Assembly (NCBI GenBank): GCA_020543525.1 | Contig: JAHYIO010000036.1 | Location: 2,418,001 to 2,482,000 of the forward strand | Direction: 5' to 3' | DNA from: Coriolopsis trogii | Lineage: Eukaryota; Basidiomycota; Agaricomycetes; Polyporales; Polyporaceae | DNA length: 64,000 nt | Shown here: positions 11,829 through 23,499 of the stretch, in pieces | Layout of the letters: every line of letters begins with the position of its first letter | How positions within the stretch are numbered: the first letter of the stretch is position 1 | Program-made: the position numbers and the translations under genes | The notes under the pieces: model-generated | Seen by the model: only the letters and a program-made list of their open reading frames with translations | Database searches by the model: none | Told to the model about the DNA's origin: nothing

Positions 11829-13514
11829 ATGAAGCTCGCGATTGGAAACGTCCTGGCTGCGCTTGTCGCGCTCGCGCACGCGTCTCCGGAGCGTCGCTCG
11901 TTCGACTATTCGACCCGGCTTGGGAACTTGTCGCCGTACCAGAAGGGCCCTGTGCCGAGTGGGGTCAGAGAGGCGCTCCCGGAGGACTGCACGGTTGACC
12001 AAGTCATGCTTGTGAGTTTTACTTTTTTGTCGCTGTGGCACGCCTTGCTCCCTCCCGTGCTTGTTTGGAAACAGAGGCGATAGCCGGACGAAGAATGCAA
12101 TATATTTGACTGATTTCAATGCATGTGTTGCACCCTAAACCGATTTTTGTGCTCGATTTACCTGACCATTATTGTGTATACTAATGCCTGCCTCATCCGT
12201 ATAGATGCACCGACACGGCTCCCGTTATCCCCTCGCCTCAGAGCTCGTATTCATCACCGACCTCGTCGCCAAGCTCGGGAACTATTCTACGACGCTCAAG
12301 AAGGCACGCCTCCCGGACAACCTCGCGTTTCTGAAGGACGGCTACGTGTCCACGCTCGGGCACGATGACCTCACTGCGCCCGGCCGAATGCAACTCTTCC
12401 AGCACGGTGTCAAGTGCGTATCATGCCTTCGAGATGCCGCAGGACGTGGCTGATTGGAGTGCAATATAGCTTCCGCTTGAATTACCCGCATCTCCAGGCA
12501 GACTCGATCCTTGCGGGCTTCCAGGACCGCGTCATCGAGTCCGCACAATGGTTTGCGCTCGGCTACTTTGGCCGGACATGGGAAGCGCTCAACGCGACTG
12601 CGTTCTCGACCATCGCCGAGGACTCTGTCACGCCTTCGTGGATCACGCCGATGAACACGTGCAAAAAGTGGCAGTACGCGTACGGTAACAATGTATGTTC
12701 ACCATCCATTACCGCACTATTCGTGATGTCGGTATACTGAACGAGTTCACGAACGCATACAGGCAACGATCACATGGGGCAACGTCTACCTGCCGCCGAT
12801 TGCGAAGCGGCTGAACAAGCTGCTCCCGGGGATGAACCTGACGACGGACAACGTGCACGGCGCGCTGTACGCGTGCGCGTACGACCTCGCCGCGCTCGGC
12901 ACGTCGCCCTGGTGCGACGTCTTCACTCAGAAGGAGATCGAGGAGTTTGAGTACGAGCTCGACCTCCTCATGGACGGCGCGTTCGGATACAACCTGCCCA
13001 CGCCCATGGGCCAGGTCCTCGGTGGCCTCTACGTGCAAAAGCTTGTGGAGCGGTGAGTGGAAGACGTCGAGCACCTGTGTGTCCCGTACTGATCATCCAC
13101 CGGTCGATCCGCTCCCTCAGCTTCACGAACTCGACTGGGGACGCGAAGAGCGTGTACCTCGAGTTCGGGCACGACACGACGATCGACCTCGCGCTCACTG
13201 CGCTCGGGCTCGCCAAGGACACGCCCCCGCTCTCGGCCAAGGGCCCCGCCCGCGCGAACCGCAAGTTCCGGACGTCGCACCAGGTGCCGTTCGCGGCGCA
13301 GATGCGCTGGGAGAAGTTCTCGTGCACGAAGTCGTTCAAAGGGCCGCAGATCCGGCTCGTGCTCAACGACGCGCCGCTGCCGCTGGCGACGTGCAAGCAC
13401 GTGGACAGGAAGTACGGGAGCTGTGCGCTCGGGGACTTTGTGGAGGCCAACAAGGCGAGCGTGGAGCATGCGTGGGGGGATGCGAGGTGGAACGCGACGT
13501 GTGGCGCTGCGTGA
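11829..13514 (+). CDS. Secreted histidine acid phosphatase (phytase/MINPP-like)
   Basis: A histidine acid phosphatase, a branch-2 enzyme that hydrolyses phosphomonoesters at acid pH, related to phytases and multiple inositol polyphosphate phosphatases. The N-terminus MKLAIGNVLAALVALAHA is a clear signal peptide. Exon 1 is 11829-12011, and exon 2 opens at 12205 with the catalytic motif MHRHGSRYP, whose His is phosphorylated during catalysis. The proton-donor motif appears as YLEFGHDTTIDLAL near the C-terminal third. Asn-X-Ser/Thr sites (for example GNYSTT, NATAF, NLTT, NSTG) suggest glycosylation in the secretory pathway. Several Cys residues could form disulphides. It lies 1.7 kb from the Nudix inositol-pyrophosphate enzyme, but the two act in different compartments. 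Substrate preference cannot be read from sequence. Confidence 0.92.
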
Positions 13515-14153
13515 TGGTAACGGTCAAGGCAAAACTTACTTGTACTCACTCAACCGGTACGCAACTTCATAATGTTTGTGTAAAAGCATCGTGGTGCAGC
13601 GGGCACGCGTTACTAGTGTGGCTAATGCCAGCCTCGTCGCAAGGAACCTCATCGACCTTTACTGAGTTTCCCCTTTGCAATTCAGCGCTGGCCGGGGCCC
13701 TAGGTATTCAGTTAGGGGAGACTTGGCCGCCACATACTTTACGGCCCTCTGAGCGGTCTGGGCATCGTGGCCATGGCAGCTACAGACCAAACCGGTGGCT
13801 GTGTCTCCATTACACCAGGATGCATCGCAGTCCTGAAGGTGACTCGACGCTGAGGTATTCACTCGCACACAGTGTATGTGGTAAACCTTCTGAGACATGC
13901 TTCTCGCAACAGAGATCCTACGACTGCGCCACAGCTGTCGGCTGGAAAGGTCAGAGCGTGAGCTTGACATGCTCTGACAGCTGCACTAGATCCGCAGCCA
14001 CGTCTGAATTTCCCTGCGCTAGTACGTACGCAGCCAAGGGAGCGGACGAGCATTCGTTTGCAAGTATATATGCAGGTAGAATCGGCGCGCCTTCTCGTCA
14101 CTCGCGTGCAGAGAAAGAGTGCACATCCAGCTCACAGACGCATCCTTCTATCC
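13515..14153. other. Intergenic region upstream of hydrolase gene
   Basis: No gene was recognised. A plus-strand frame crosses this region from the acid phosphatase into the hydrolase, but it is a shadow. The spacer probably holds a 3' untranslated region and a promoter. Confidence 0.45.
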
Positions 14154-15257
14154 ATGTCTCTCGCCACAGATCCAGCCGTCTCGCCAGCTGGCGTCTCAGC
14201 AGATCCTCCAGTAGAGACCCCTCACACCGACGACACCGACGCCGACAGAGAGCTATACGCAGGCCGCGAAGAGCTCCTCCCGCTCCCCGACGGGCGCACG
14301 CTCGCCTACTCGCACTCCGGCCCGCCAGACAGCCCCACGGTCGTCCTCTGGTACCACGGCCTCTTCAGCATCGGGGACGCGTCCAGGCCCGCCGCCGTCC
14401 TCCGCCGCCGCCGCGTGCGCTTCCTCGCGCCCTCCCTGCCCGGCTGGGGCCGCACGTCGCCCATACGCCCAGGCTCGACGCGGACGTTCCCGCAGACGGT
14501 CCTCGCGGACACCCGCGCGATGTTCGCGCGCCTCTACCCGACGTACGATCCGCGCGCGTCCAAGCTGCGGCTGTACGTCGCCGGGGGCTCGTTCGGGACG
14601 TGTCCCGCGCAGGTGCTGTTCGGCGCTCCCTATGACGACAGCGGGTTTCCGTACGGACGGCAGATCGTCGCGCTCGTGCTCGTCGCGCCGTTCAGTCCGC
14701 CCCGCGAGGACCCGGGGTTCGAGCGCGCGCTGGGCTGGCGCGACTGGGTCGGGGTCGGGTGGCCCGCGCGCGTCCTGCCGGGCAACGTCCTCGCGCGCGC
14801 GACGAAGCTCGTGCTCGCGCCCAGGGTGCGCACGGCCGGGGGCGCGGAGGCGCTCTTGCGCCGGGCGTTCTTTGACGGGATGGGCGAGGGGGAGCGGGCG
14901 CGGTTTGGGGCGTGGCGCGCGCGGAACGGGCTGGGGGAGGGCGAGTTTGAGAGGAGGATGGCGGAGGGGATGGTCGAGAGCGTGAGCGTGACGTGGGAGG
15001 GCTTCTTGGGGACGGCTGGGGCGATACATGCGGATTGGGGGTTCAGGATCCGGGACTTGGACGGGGAGCACCAGAGGAAGAAGGTGGTGATCGTGGTGGG
15101 GAAGGGCGATACGAGCATGTTCGCGATGTCGAGGTACCTTGTCGAGCACTACAAGAACAACAAGGTGTTCGAGTTCGAAGGTGGGCACTTGGCTGGAGCG
15201 TGGAGTTTGGACAGTGTATGGGAGGAGGTGCTTGCCGAGTCTGACGTCGAGTTGTAG
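14154..15257 (+). CDS. Alpha/beta-hydrolase fold protein
   Basis: An intronless frame of 367 residues when started at MSLATDPAV. The same frame extends to an ATG at 14058, but those extra 32 residues look like leader sequence. The alpha/beta-hydrolase core is clear: the oxyanion block WYHGLFS (residues 67-73), PSLPGWGRTSP (93-103), and the nucleophile elbow VAGGSFGT with Ser at residue 146. A later VVIVVGKGDTSM strand carries the likely acid and GGHLAG the catalytic His. The N-terminal 30 residues are acidic and disordered. The substrate is unknown; epoxide hydrolase-, esterase- or haloperoxidase-like roles are all possible. The coding GC content is very high. It converges on the PPCS gene with only about 150 bp between stop codons. 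Confidence 0.86.
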   Translation: MSLATDPAVSPAGVSADPPVETPHTDDTDADRELYAGREELLPLPDGRTLAYSHSGPPDSPTVVLWYHGLFSIGDASRPAAVLRRRRVRFLAPSLPGWGRTSPIRPGSTRTFPQTVLADTRAMFARLYPTYDPRASKLRLYVAGGSFGTCPAQVLFGAPYDDSGFPYGRQIVALVLVAPFSPPREDPGFERALGWRDWVGVGWPARVLPGNVLARATKLVLAPRVRTAGGAEALLRRAFFDGMGEGERARFGAWRARNGLGEGEFERRMAEGMVESVSVTWEGFLGTAGAIHADWGFRIRDLDGEHQRKKVVIVVGKGDTSMFAMSRYLVEHYKNNKVFEFEGGHLAGAWSLDSVWEEVLAESDVEL

Positions 15258-15408
15258 CCAGCATGCTGTAGATGTGCGTTCACGTATACTTCTTTGTTGG
15301 CCATGTCTATATATTGCTGTGTCGTGTGCCTTGCAGCATACTAAATGTTACGACAGCTTACCGAACCTTCAGTATGGACGCAATCAAGTCAAGGACAAGT
15401 CAACATTC

Positions 15409-16703
15409 TTATTGTGAGAGTCGTCTCGCGCTGTCTATCCACACAGCGTGTCTCCGCACGAGCTCTGCGACAATGTCTTCCTCGATCTCTTTACTGGGGT
15501 TCTGTGTCAAGTCGATCCGCAACCACGACTCTTCGTACGCATCCGTACTGGCGTCCGCGTTTGATGCGTTGCTCGCTTTTGGCGAGACGAAGACGACCTC
15601 GAACTTTCGCCGGTGCAAGTCGTTGCCTATCACGACCTGGTGGCCATAGCGGGCAAGGGCTTGTCGTGCCTTCGGGATCAACAGCTCTTGGTCTGTCTCG
15701 AGCTATACGCCATCGTCAGTCCACGTTGTCGCATACCACAAGAACGGACTGACTTTGAAGGAGACGATGTAGCCCTCGCGAGTCCACTCGTCCACGAGAG
15801 GCTTGAGAATCTTGGGCACCTGGTCCATCTCGATGTGAAGACTGCCTTTTCCCGACTGGATCTTGTGCACGGACTGAGTGATAGAGGAGTCATGAAATCG
15901 AAAGTAGCGCGGGCCACTGCAGATCGTACCATTTTTTGCCTGGGCAGGAAAAAGTCGCTGACGGCGGCGGCGAGATAATACAGAGAGCTACGCCCCAGAA
16001 CGCTCAGCTCTTGGCTGACTGCGCGGAGGAGCCATAGGTAGTCGTTGACGGTGACGAAGGTGAGGGTGAGGAGGGTGCCTGCGCGTTGCACGGCCTTGTA
16101 TGTGGAGAGCACCTCGAGGAGCTGGGCGCGCTCGGCGGGACGAACGGTGATATGGGGGGACGATGACGATGAGGGAGAGTGAGCATCCGCGGAGTGTTCT
16201 ATGTCGAGGAAGTCGAGGAAGGGGTGGGTTGAGTGAGAGTAGTGTCTGCTGAACGGCTGGAGGCTGAACTGGCGATGCATGAAGATGACGGCATAGCCGG
16301 CTTTGAGAAAGTACTCGGCAGAGGTTGCACCACGTGTGCCTGAGATGAGGTGAGTATCGGGCACTGGAGAGCAGGAAGGAGACGGACCGGCACTGAAGTT
16401 GTCGAGGAAGCGTACGCTAAGCCCGAATGCGGTCAGCGTGGCAGAGACGGGTCGAGCTGGCCGCTCACACGTTGAGCTCAAGGGGCACGGTGGTCCCGCC
16501 GCTCTAGAACGACAGAGATCAGCGGCGATGAGTAGAACAGCGGGAACTGGACACACAGTTACGAGAACGACCTTGCGGCTGTCGCGGAGGTGGCTCTGGA
16601 GAAAGTCGTGTACGCGGGACACATCCTGTTCAAGGGACGGCGGAGGGGGCTGTGTGGCAAAGTAGCTCTCTGCAGAGAACACGGACTGGGAGGGAGTCGC
16701 CAT
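15409..16703 (-). CDS. CAB2: Phosphopantothenate-cysteine ligase (PPCS)
   Basis: Phosphopantothenoylcysteine synthetase, the second step of coenzyme A synthesis from pantothenate, which joins 4'-phosphopantothenate and cysteine. The start is MATPSQSVFSAESYF. The eukaryotic PPCS blocks follow across short introns: GGTTVPLELN, VRFLDNFSAG, TRGATSAEYFLKAGYAVIF with HRQFSLQPFSRHY, YYLAAAVSDFFLP, and near the end KARQALARYGHQVVIGNDL with FEVVFVS. These cover the nucleotide and substrate sites known for human PPCS and yeast Cab2. A Ser-rich insert (SPSSSSSPH) sits in the middle. It is cytosolic by family. It is head-to-head with the bHLH gene, start codons 130 bp apart, so a shared bidirectional promoter is likely. 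Confidence 0.9.
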
Positions 16704-16832
16704 GCAGATGCAGGCCGTGGACGAGGGGCGCGTGGAGGGGGGAGCGGGCGCGCGGGAGATGCCGGGGAGTGTGGGGGGCGTTGCGGGGAAAATATCACAA
16801 GCCTTGGGTGGGCAGATGCGAGACTCTTGCGG
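16704..16832. promoter_or_regulatory. Shared promoter of PPCS and bHLH genes
   Basis: Only 129 bp separate the divergent start codons of the PPCS gene (minus) and the bHLH gene (plus). Both core promoters or at least both 5' leaders must lie within or overlap this segment. No specific factor site is claimed. Confidence 0.5.
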
Positions 16833-18423
16833 ATGCCTCCAATGGCCCTCTTCTCGCACTCGGAGTCGGCGTACATCACCTCCTTCCTCTCCGCCGTCGA
16901 CCTCGACTCGTCCATCTCCCCAGATGGCTCCGTCGTCCCCGGCGTCGCAGACAGGGTCCCCCACCTCCAGGGCAGGGAGGCCCTCGCAAAGGCAACAAAG
17001 GACCTCATGGCGCTCGACGTCCCCCTCTCGTCCTCGCAACCCACCGCGCAGGGGACGCCCACGGTAGCCCAGCTGCCACCACAGAGCAGCGGGCCCAAGT
17101 ACTGGCCGAGCATACCCACCACAGAGCCGCCGCCGTCTCTCTCGTCGGCTGCTCACAGGCTCGGCACCTCGGGCGTGCGCTCCTCGTCGCCTGCAAACTA
17201 CCTTCCCCACGGCTTCAGCCCCCCCTCCGATCCCCCACGATCTGCCCAGCAGTTCGACCACCCAGGCGCCAGCGCCAGCTCCATATTCGCCTCCCAGCTC
17301 CTCGACGGTCACGTCCAGATCGCCCCCTTGCGCGGCTTCGACCCCCCGCCGTCCTCCTCGGGCTTCACCCTCCCCCCGATATCGACAACGAGCCTCCCGA
17401 ATGGTGCGGGAGACAGCTCCTCACGGCCCTCGGCGGTGCCGTCCTCGGCTTCCGCGCCCTCGGTGCTCGCCAGCACGACCCCGACAAACTCCACGTCCAT
17501 GAAGAGACCCCTCCCAGCGTCCTCTCAACCCGCAACAGACCCGAGTTCTGCGAAACGGCATCGTCCGTCCCCGTCCAATCCCTCACCTTCATCCACCCCT
17601 CGTGTCTCTGATGCCGACTCGGCTAAGCCACGCCGCCCGGCTTCCACTAACCAGGCCAAGAGCGCGTCGGCCGTCGCCTCCCAGTCAGGGGCCTCCCAGT
17701 CGCAGTCAGCAGCAGGCAGTGCCACCACAGGCGGGGCAAGCAAAGGCGCCCTCCTCTCCCCCTCGCAGAAACGCGCGAACCACATCCAGTCCGAGCAGAA
17801 GCGGCGCGCCAACATCCGCCGCGGGTACGAGGCCCTCTGCGAGGTCGTCCCCGCCCTGCGCGAGGCCATCCGCGCCGAGGAGGAGCACGAGCGCGCGAGG
17901 GAGCTCGAGATGTACGAGGATGCTGGCGTCGCGATGGCGGTGGCGAACGCCAAGGGCAAGGCGCGCGGTGCTGGAGGTGCGGCCGCGGAGAAGGGCAAGA
18001 AGAAGAAGAAGGGCGCACGGGCGGAGGGGGCCGACAAGCCCGACGGGAGGGCGGGTCCGCGCAGCGAGAACGTCGTCCTGCAGAAGAGTGCGTGTCTGAA
18101 CTGTCCACCCCTGGCTGTGTCGTGCTTCACGTCCGTCGGACGCTCGCGTCTCCATGATACTGTGCTGATTCCATTATTCTGCCCTCTTGTTAGCGATCGA
18201 CTACATCACGGACCTCATCGCGGAGCGTTCTGCGCTGCTGCAGCGGTTGGAGCTCGCCAGGGGCGTGCTCCCGCTCGGCCATCCTGCGCTTCCCGTCAAC
18301 CCCCAGCACCTGGACGCGACGGGCGTCCCGCTATGGGAGCGCGAGTGGAATGGGGGAATGGACCTGGAAGCCACCGGCCCTGCTGGCGGTGGCGACGACG
18401 AGGGGAGCGAAGACGAAGGATGA
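16833..18423 (+). CDS. bHLH transcription factor with very long loop
   Basis: A predicted nuclear basic helix-loop-helix factor. The long N-terminal region is Ser/Pro-rich and disordered. The basic region and helix 1 (from about residue 308) read KRANHIQSEQKRRANIRRGY followed by EALCEVVPAL. The His, Glu and Arg of the H-x3-E-x3-R arrangement are present, which predicts binding to CACGTG-type E-boxes. Helix 2, TIDYITDLIAERSALLQRLE, comes after a loop of about 75 residues rich in Ala, Lys and Glu (runs of KKKKK). An intron near 18088-18193 falls just before helix 2. The tail is acidic (DDEGSEDEG). This resembles the Max/Mlx/Tye7-type fungal bHLH factors that regulate metabolism or growth. The target genes are unknown. 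It is divergent from PPCS and converges on the RFC gene. Confidence 0.88.
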
Positions 18424-18676
18424 TCCGCCGAGGAACGAAAGGTGTATGATATTGCATGCTGGGAAGGAAGGGGAGAGTACTGACCGCTACCGCTCTCTCG
18501 GAGCGCAGGACATGCTACGTACGCTTGCGACTGCTGAAATAGGACTGGGCCGTGAAGGACGAGCCACGCATGCATTACTGACTACTATACAGTATACCCT
18601 GATATTAACAATACAGACAAACACAGGCATTCGAGAGCGTGCAGAGAGCAGGACGGTCGTTCGACCGTGCGCGAGA

Positions 18677-20451
18677 TCAGTCGTCGAAAGTGTCTTCCAT
18701 CTCGAACCCGTAGAAGAAATGCTGCAGACGAACGACATGAGTGTCTACAGATGAGGGAAGACAGCAAAGCCCGACCTTGATGAGGCTCATGACCTTGACC
18801 ACCCACGCCTCGAGGTGGAAGATCTTCTTGTTCCCAATGCGCATTCGCGCCTCCTGCAGCCAAAAGAGCGAGTCGCACGACTTTCGTGAGCACAGCTGCC
18901 GGACTCCCCGATGGTCCCCCCTTGCAAGCACAAGAGAAGAGTAAGGGACGACGAACGGATGACGTACGTATACAGCAGCCCAGTGCATGATATCGGCTCT
19001 CAGCGCCTCATCGACTTGGCTCACGATGCGGTCGGCGATCGTCTGGCCACAAAGCACGCGCGTCGTCAGCCCTGTCTCTCGCGCTCCGGGAGGGGCACGC
19101 ACCTTGATGACGACGGTCGGGGGAATGCAGTGGCTGAGGAGCTCGTACAGCTTCGCGCGGACCTCCATGACGCGCGCGGGCGACTGCTCCTGCACGATCA
19201 TGTCCGCCACCTTCTGGCAGTACGTCTCCCAGTCCGGCTTCGCGATGCTGAGCGCGCTCGCGTCCAGGTCCGTGCTGCCAACGTCAAATTGTGAGGGGCG
19301 AGGCGGGACATGGCGAGCAGGGGTTTGGACGCACTTTTGCATCTTGAGGGCCTCGAGGACGAGGATCGCCTTGCGCATGTTGCCGTTCGCGTCCTCGGCG
19401 ATGAGCTTGATGGTGTCCTCTGGTATCGAGAACTTTTCCTTGGCGCCGACGTAGTCCAGCACCGTCTGCATCTAAAGGACGAATACCCAGGACACGTTCG
19501 TCAGCTTCCAGGCGGACCACGATGCCAGGGATACCGTACCTCTTCGGCGCTGGGTGCGGCGACTCGCATGAGAAGACATCGGGAGCGGATGGGCGCGATG
19601 AGCTTGCTGGTGCTGTTCGCGCAGAGGATGAGGCGCATGTTCGACATGTACTTCTCCATCGTCCGACGCAGCGCCGCTTGTGCGTCCCGTGTCAGCGAGT
19701 CGGCTTCGTGTATGATGACCACTGAGGACGAGCCCCGCGAACGACGAACGCATCAGCGTCAGGAGGCGGGGGGTTCGCAGACAAGGAGCACGCGTACCCT
19801 TGAACCGCTGTTTCGCGCTCAGGTCGACCTGCTGCGTTTGGGCGATCTCCTTGAGGATCTCCTGGATGACCACCCTGTCGTAGTTCCCAACTTCGCTGCA
19901 CGCCTCGTCGTTCAGTCCCGCGAGCGTTCGGGGAGGAACAGGTCCGACGTACCTAGGCGTGATCTCGATGTGGAAGTTGCTCTGGACGATGTTCACGTCC
20001 AGCTTCCGCTTCGTCGGCGTGAGGAACACCCGCTGGTCGATCTTGAGCTGCACGCCCCACGATGCAGCAATCAGCCATTCGCCCCCACGCTGTTCGTATC
20101 CTCCAGACGGCCCATGCACGCACCTTCTCGACACCCTTCCCAAAGAGCTCCAGCAACGTCCCCGCTATCCTCGTCTTCTTCCCCGCGCCCGAGGGACCGT
20201 AGAACAACATGTGCGGGAAATCTCCCGATGCAGCCTAAACCACTCAAGCAGCATGAGTTCACCGTACACCACCGACAGCAAGAGCGATAACTCACAAGAG
20301 CCTTGAGGCGGGCCGAGAGTCCATGGTGGTAATGCAGTTCGTCAAGCGAACGAGGCCGGTGCTGGGCGGTACGGTGCGTCCCTCACGTCAACCCGGGCCT
20401 GAGCAATCGTTCAGAGGCAGATCTGCACACCTTGTCAACCCAGAGGGACAT
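18677..20451 (-). CDS. RFC5: Replication factor C subunit (human RFC3 / yeast Rfc5 type)
   Basis: A small subunit of the RFC clamp loader, which loads PCNA at primer-template junctions; related complexes act in checkpoint signalling. The first exon (20451-20431) encodes MSLWVDK, and splicing to 20361 gives [13 protein letters not shown], matching the N-terminus of human RFC3. The modified P-loop [13 protein letters not shown] is diagnostic of this subunit. Then come [60 protein letters not shown] (Walker B with E-A-D), [19 protein letters not shown] (the SRC motif), and a C-terminal domain including [10 protein letters not shown] and [16 protein letters not shown]. All subunit landmarks are intact, in about seven exons. 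The gene name follows yeast; human naming would be RFC3. Confidence 0.93.
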
Positions 20452-21325
20452 CGTTGGACGAGAACAAGTCGAAATCTGAGAGGTAGTGGTCGCCGGTCTC
20501 GAAACCCGAGTTCTCGAGCCACGCCGCCCTACGCCGCCACTAAAGTAGCGCGTCTGATCGCGCTTGTCACACAAATGTGACACGACGCGTTTCGGTAGAG
20601 GCGCGCCCACCATCCTCGCGCTGTGCGTCTGCTCTTCGCGTCCCCTCGGTGCGTACCAAGACATCTCAGGTCCACCCGGCAGCCAAGCTCTGAAGTGGCG
20701 TTTGCAGGAGGCCTTGGATTCAGAGGTCTCCATCTTCAGGGATCCTTCTCAATCACGAGGTGCGCTATGGGGCCTCGATCCGAGACTAACACACCCCTCG
20801 GACGCTAGCGCTCTCTTCAAGTTCTCGCCAAGTTCCATCAACTCGGCCAAGGATCGCAAAATGAATGATACATTCCCTGACGTATGTCTGAAACGGCCTT
20901 ATGTCCATCGCCACCGTTTTGGCACGTTGGTGGAAAATCGATACATTCAGAGCATTCCGTTCCACGTTCTAATAACCATTGGAACGACATATGAGGCCAT
21001 GCGAGTCCTAGGCCTACGCACACCAAGAGCGAACTCCTGCGAACCCTGCGCAAACGACCAAAGACCAAATGTGTATCAGATTGCGAATGTTAGTCACAGA
21101 ACGCCGATGCAATGGAATAACTCATGGGTACAACAAACAAGTGATGCGTACACTACTACATATAATTGCCTTCTTCTCATCCTCCCATGCGTGTGTATGT
21201 GTGTCGTGTGTCGTACGTATATCCTGACCGAATGCCATCTAGGTCGAACCCCAAACCGAGGCGAGAGACAGCATCTGCGCGCTCTAACGCGACGAGACGC
21301 GGATAGAGTCAAACGACAGCGAAGC
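20452..21325. other. Intergenic region between RFC and TPS1
   Basis: The plus-strand frame covering much of this region has no motifs and is probably chance. The stretch holds the RFC promoter on its left and the 3' flank of the TPS1 gene on its right. Confidence 0.45.
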
Positions 21326-23499
21326 TCAGGCCGAATTATGCGGCGCAAGCGCGTTCTGTGCTGGTGTCATGGGCACCGTACCGTTCTCCAGAACGCTACC
21401 CTTCGCGTCCTCTTTTCTGAGGTGCAACTCCGCTTGACCCCCTTTCAGCTGCTCGACCGTCGGAAGTTCGCCAGGCGCTTTCACAGGGGTATCCGGGTGC
21501 GAATCTGCGGGGGACTCGGCCACCGGCTTCGCATCCTGCCCGGGGAGCTCGATGCGTGTCATCTCGCGGACGAAAGAGGTACCCCAGTACGCCGCCGAGT
21601 ACTTGTTGACATACTGCAGCACCGCCAGTCAACACCACGCCAGCCGTATGTCAAAACGAACGCACCTTGAACAGTTTTCGGTGGTTCTCCGCCCGCGTGT
21701 CCGCGTCCATGGTCACAGCCTGGAAGATCGCATCGGCAACCTCTTGCGAGTCCCAGGGATTGACGACGATACTGCCGTTCAAACTCTGGGCCGCTCCTGC
21801 AAATTCCGAGAGGATCATGACACCCTGCCGCTGTTGTTGGCAAGCGATGTACTCGTACGACACCTGATCGAGAGCCAAGTCAGCAAGTGCGCTACCGAGA
21901 ACATTAAGGACATCACATACTAAGTTCATACCGTCTCGCGTACTTGTCACGAGACAGACGTCACTGACAGCGTACAAGGCGCAGAGCTCGTCGAACGGCA
22001 AACTCTTGTGCATGAAGTGAATCGGCATAAAATCGACCGTCCCGAAGCGGCCGTTGATGCGGCCGACGAGCTCGTTCACGGTCGCACGCAGGTTCTGGTA
22101 CTCCTCGACATCCTGGCGTGATGGTACTGCGAGCTGCGCGAGAACAACCTTGCCGATCCATTCTGGATGTTGGGTGAGGAAGAGCTCAAGCGCGTGGAGC
22201 TTCTGCGGGACACCCTTGATATAGTCGAGACGGTCGACGCCGACGATGACTTTGCAGCCAGCAAAGCGTTGCTCGAGCTGAGCGATACGCTTCTGGACCG
22301 ACTCCTTCTTCAAGTTATCGATGAAGGATGAGGGGTCGATGCCGATCGGGAACGTTCCAACGTGTGCCAGGCGACCTTCGAATTCGACACCGTTTGGCAT
22401 CGTCGGAAGGCCGAGGATACGTGTGCATGACGAGAGGAAGTGACGAGCGTAATCGTACGTGTGGAATCCGATGAGGTCCGAGTACAGGATCCCGAGCAAT
22501 ATCTCGCGCCGGACCGGTAGAATCCTGTCTGATTGTCAGCAAAAGGTACCGTTAACACGGGGGATGAAAGATCGAAATGAGTGCACGTGCTGGGCGAGGT
22601 TCGCGGAAGTCATTCGGGCGATTCAAGATGCGCGCATGCACCAGAAAGTCAAGGGGGATCCGCGTTCAGAAGGCGACGAAGCGTGCGATCTCCCGGCACA
22701 AAGGCGCGTCCTCCGGGGCCAATCACTCGTGACCAGAAATCCAGACGCCTCGGAGCACTTCCAGGTGGCGCAAAACGGTCGAGAGCGCGTCTAAAGGTAA
22801 ACGATGACGGAGGGGGACTGACCTGTAGATCTCGCTCGAGGGGAACGGGGTATGCAGGAAGAACCCAATCTTGATGTCGGGGGTTCTAGGAGGGGCCGTC
22901 TCCTCGCTGTTTACGCCGTCGAGGATGCGCTCGACCTCGCTCGCGGTGAGTTCGCCGACGTTTTGCGGGCCGTCGATGAGCGTACGGAGGAGCATCGGGA
23001 GGAGCATGAGATGGTAGTCCTGGACCCATACCATGGAACCCGGCTGCAGCTGGGTCATGATCGCCTCCGCAAAGGCAAAGTTGGCCTGGCGGTAGGCGAG
23101 CCAGTTCTCGTCTTCAAAATTCATCTCACCGGGGTGGTAGTGGAAGAGTGGCCAGAGGATGGAGTTGGAGAAGCCGTTGTAGTGTCGGTCGGCGATGTCG
23201 TCGTCGAGGTAGACGGCTTGGCACGAGTACTCCTCCTTCAGACGGCGGTCGACGATGGGGCGGTCTTTCGGAGGGATGAAGAAACCAGGCCAGCCTATCC
23301 ACGTGAAGGACATGGATTTCTTGCACCCGGAGAGGGCGGATACGAGGCCGCCCGAGGACATCTTGAAGTGGTACTCGCCGGAGGCATCCTTGTTGATTGT
23401 AATGGGGAGACGGTTGGAGACGACGATGATATGCCGCTGCTGGCCGTCGTTCGGGATGGAGAGGTCGGGCGTGGAGGGGTCTGTCGAGATGGGCGACAT
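21326..23499 (-). CDS. TPS1: Trehalose-6-phosphate synthase
   Basis: The retaining glycosyltransferase (GT20) that makes trehalose 6-phosphate from UDP-glucose and glucose 6-phosphate, first step of trehalose synthesis and a link to stress tolerance and glycolytic control. It has three main exons. Landmarks in order are VVSNRLPITI, SSGGLVSALSG, FTWIGWPGFF, MVWVQDYHLMLLPMLLR, GFFLHTPFPSSEIYR (end of exon 1), DLIGFHTYDYARHFLSSC, TFPIGID, VGVDRLDYIKGVPQKLHALE, TSTRDGMNLV, ILSEFAGAAQSL and VNPWD. The last exon gives YVNKYSAAYWGTSFV and a disordered Pro/Glu-rich tail of about 75 residues beyond the usual end. No phosphatase domain is attached, so this is the synthase and not the Tps2 type. All substrate-binding blocks are intact. 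Confidence 0.96.

Noticed and set aside
12947..14635. 562-codon plus-strand ORF spanning the acid phosphatase 3' end and the hydrolase
   Set aside because: It is an out-of-frame shadow over two real genes, arginine/proline-rich, with no domain.
14253..15188. 311-codon minus-strand ORF opposite the alpha/beta hydrolase
   Set aside because: Antisense open frame produced by very high GC3 in the real gene; Pro/Arg/His-rich with no motif.
15678..17312. 544-codon minus-strand ORF over PPCS and the bHLH gene
   Set aside because: It reads through the true PPCS start and introns. The PPCS motifs sit in part of it, but the upstream half is antisense to the bHLH gene.
20564..21670. 368-codon plus-strand ORF between RFC and TPS1
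   Set aside because: No motif, codon use unlike genes, and its 3' part is antisense to the TPS1 tail.
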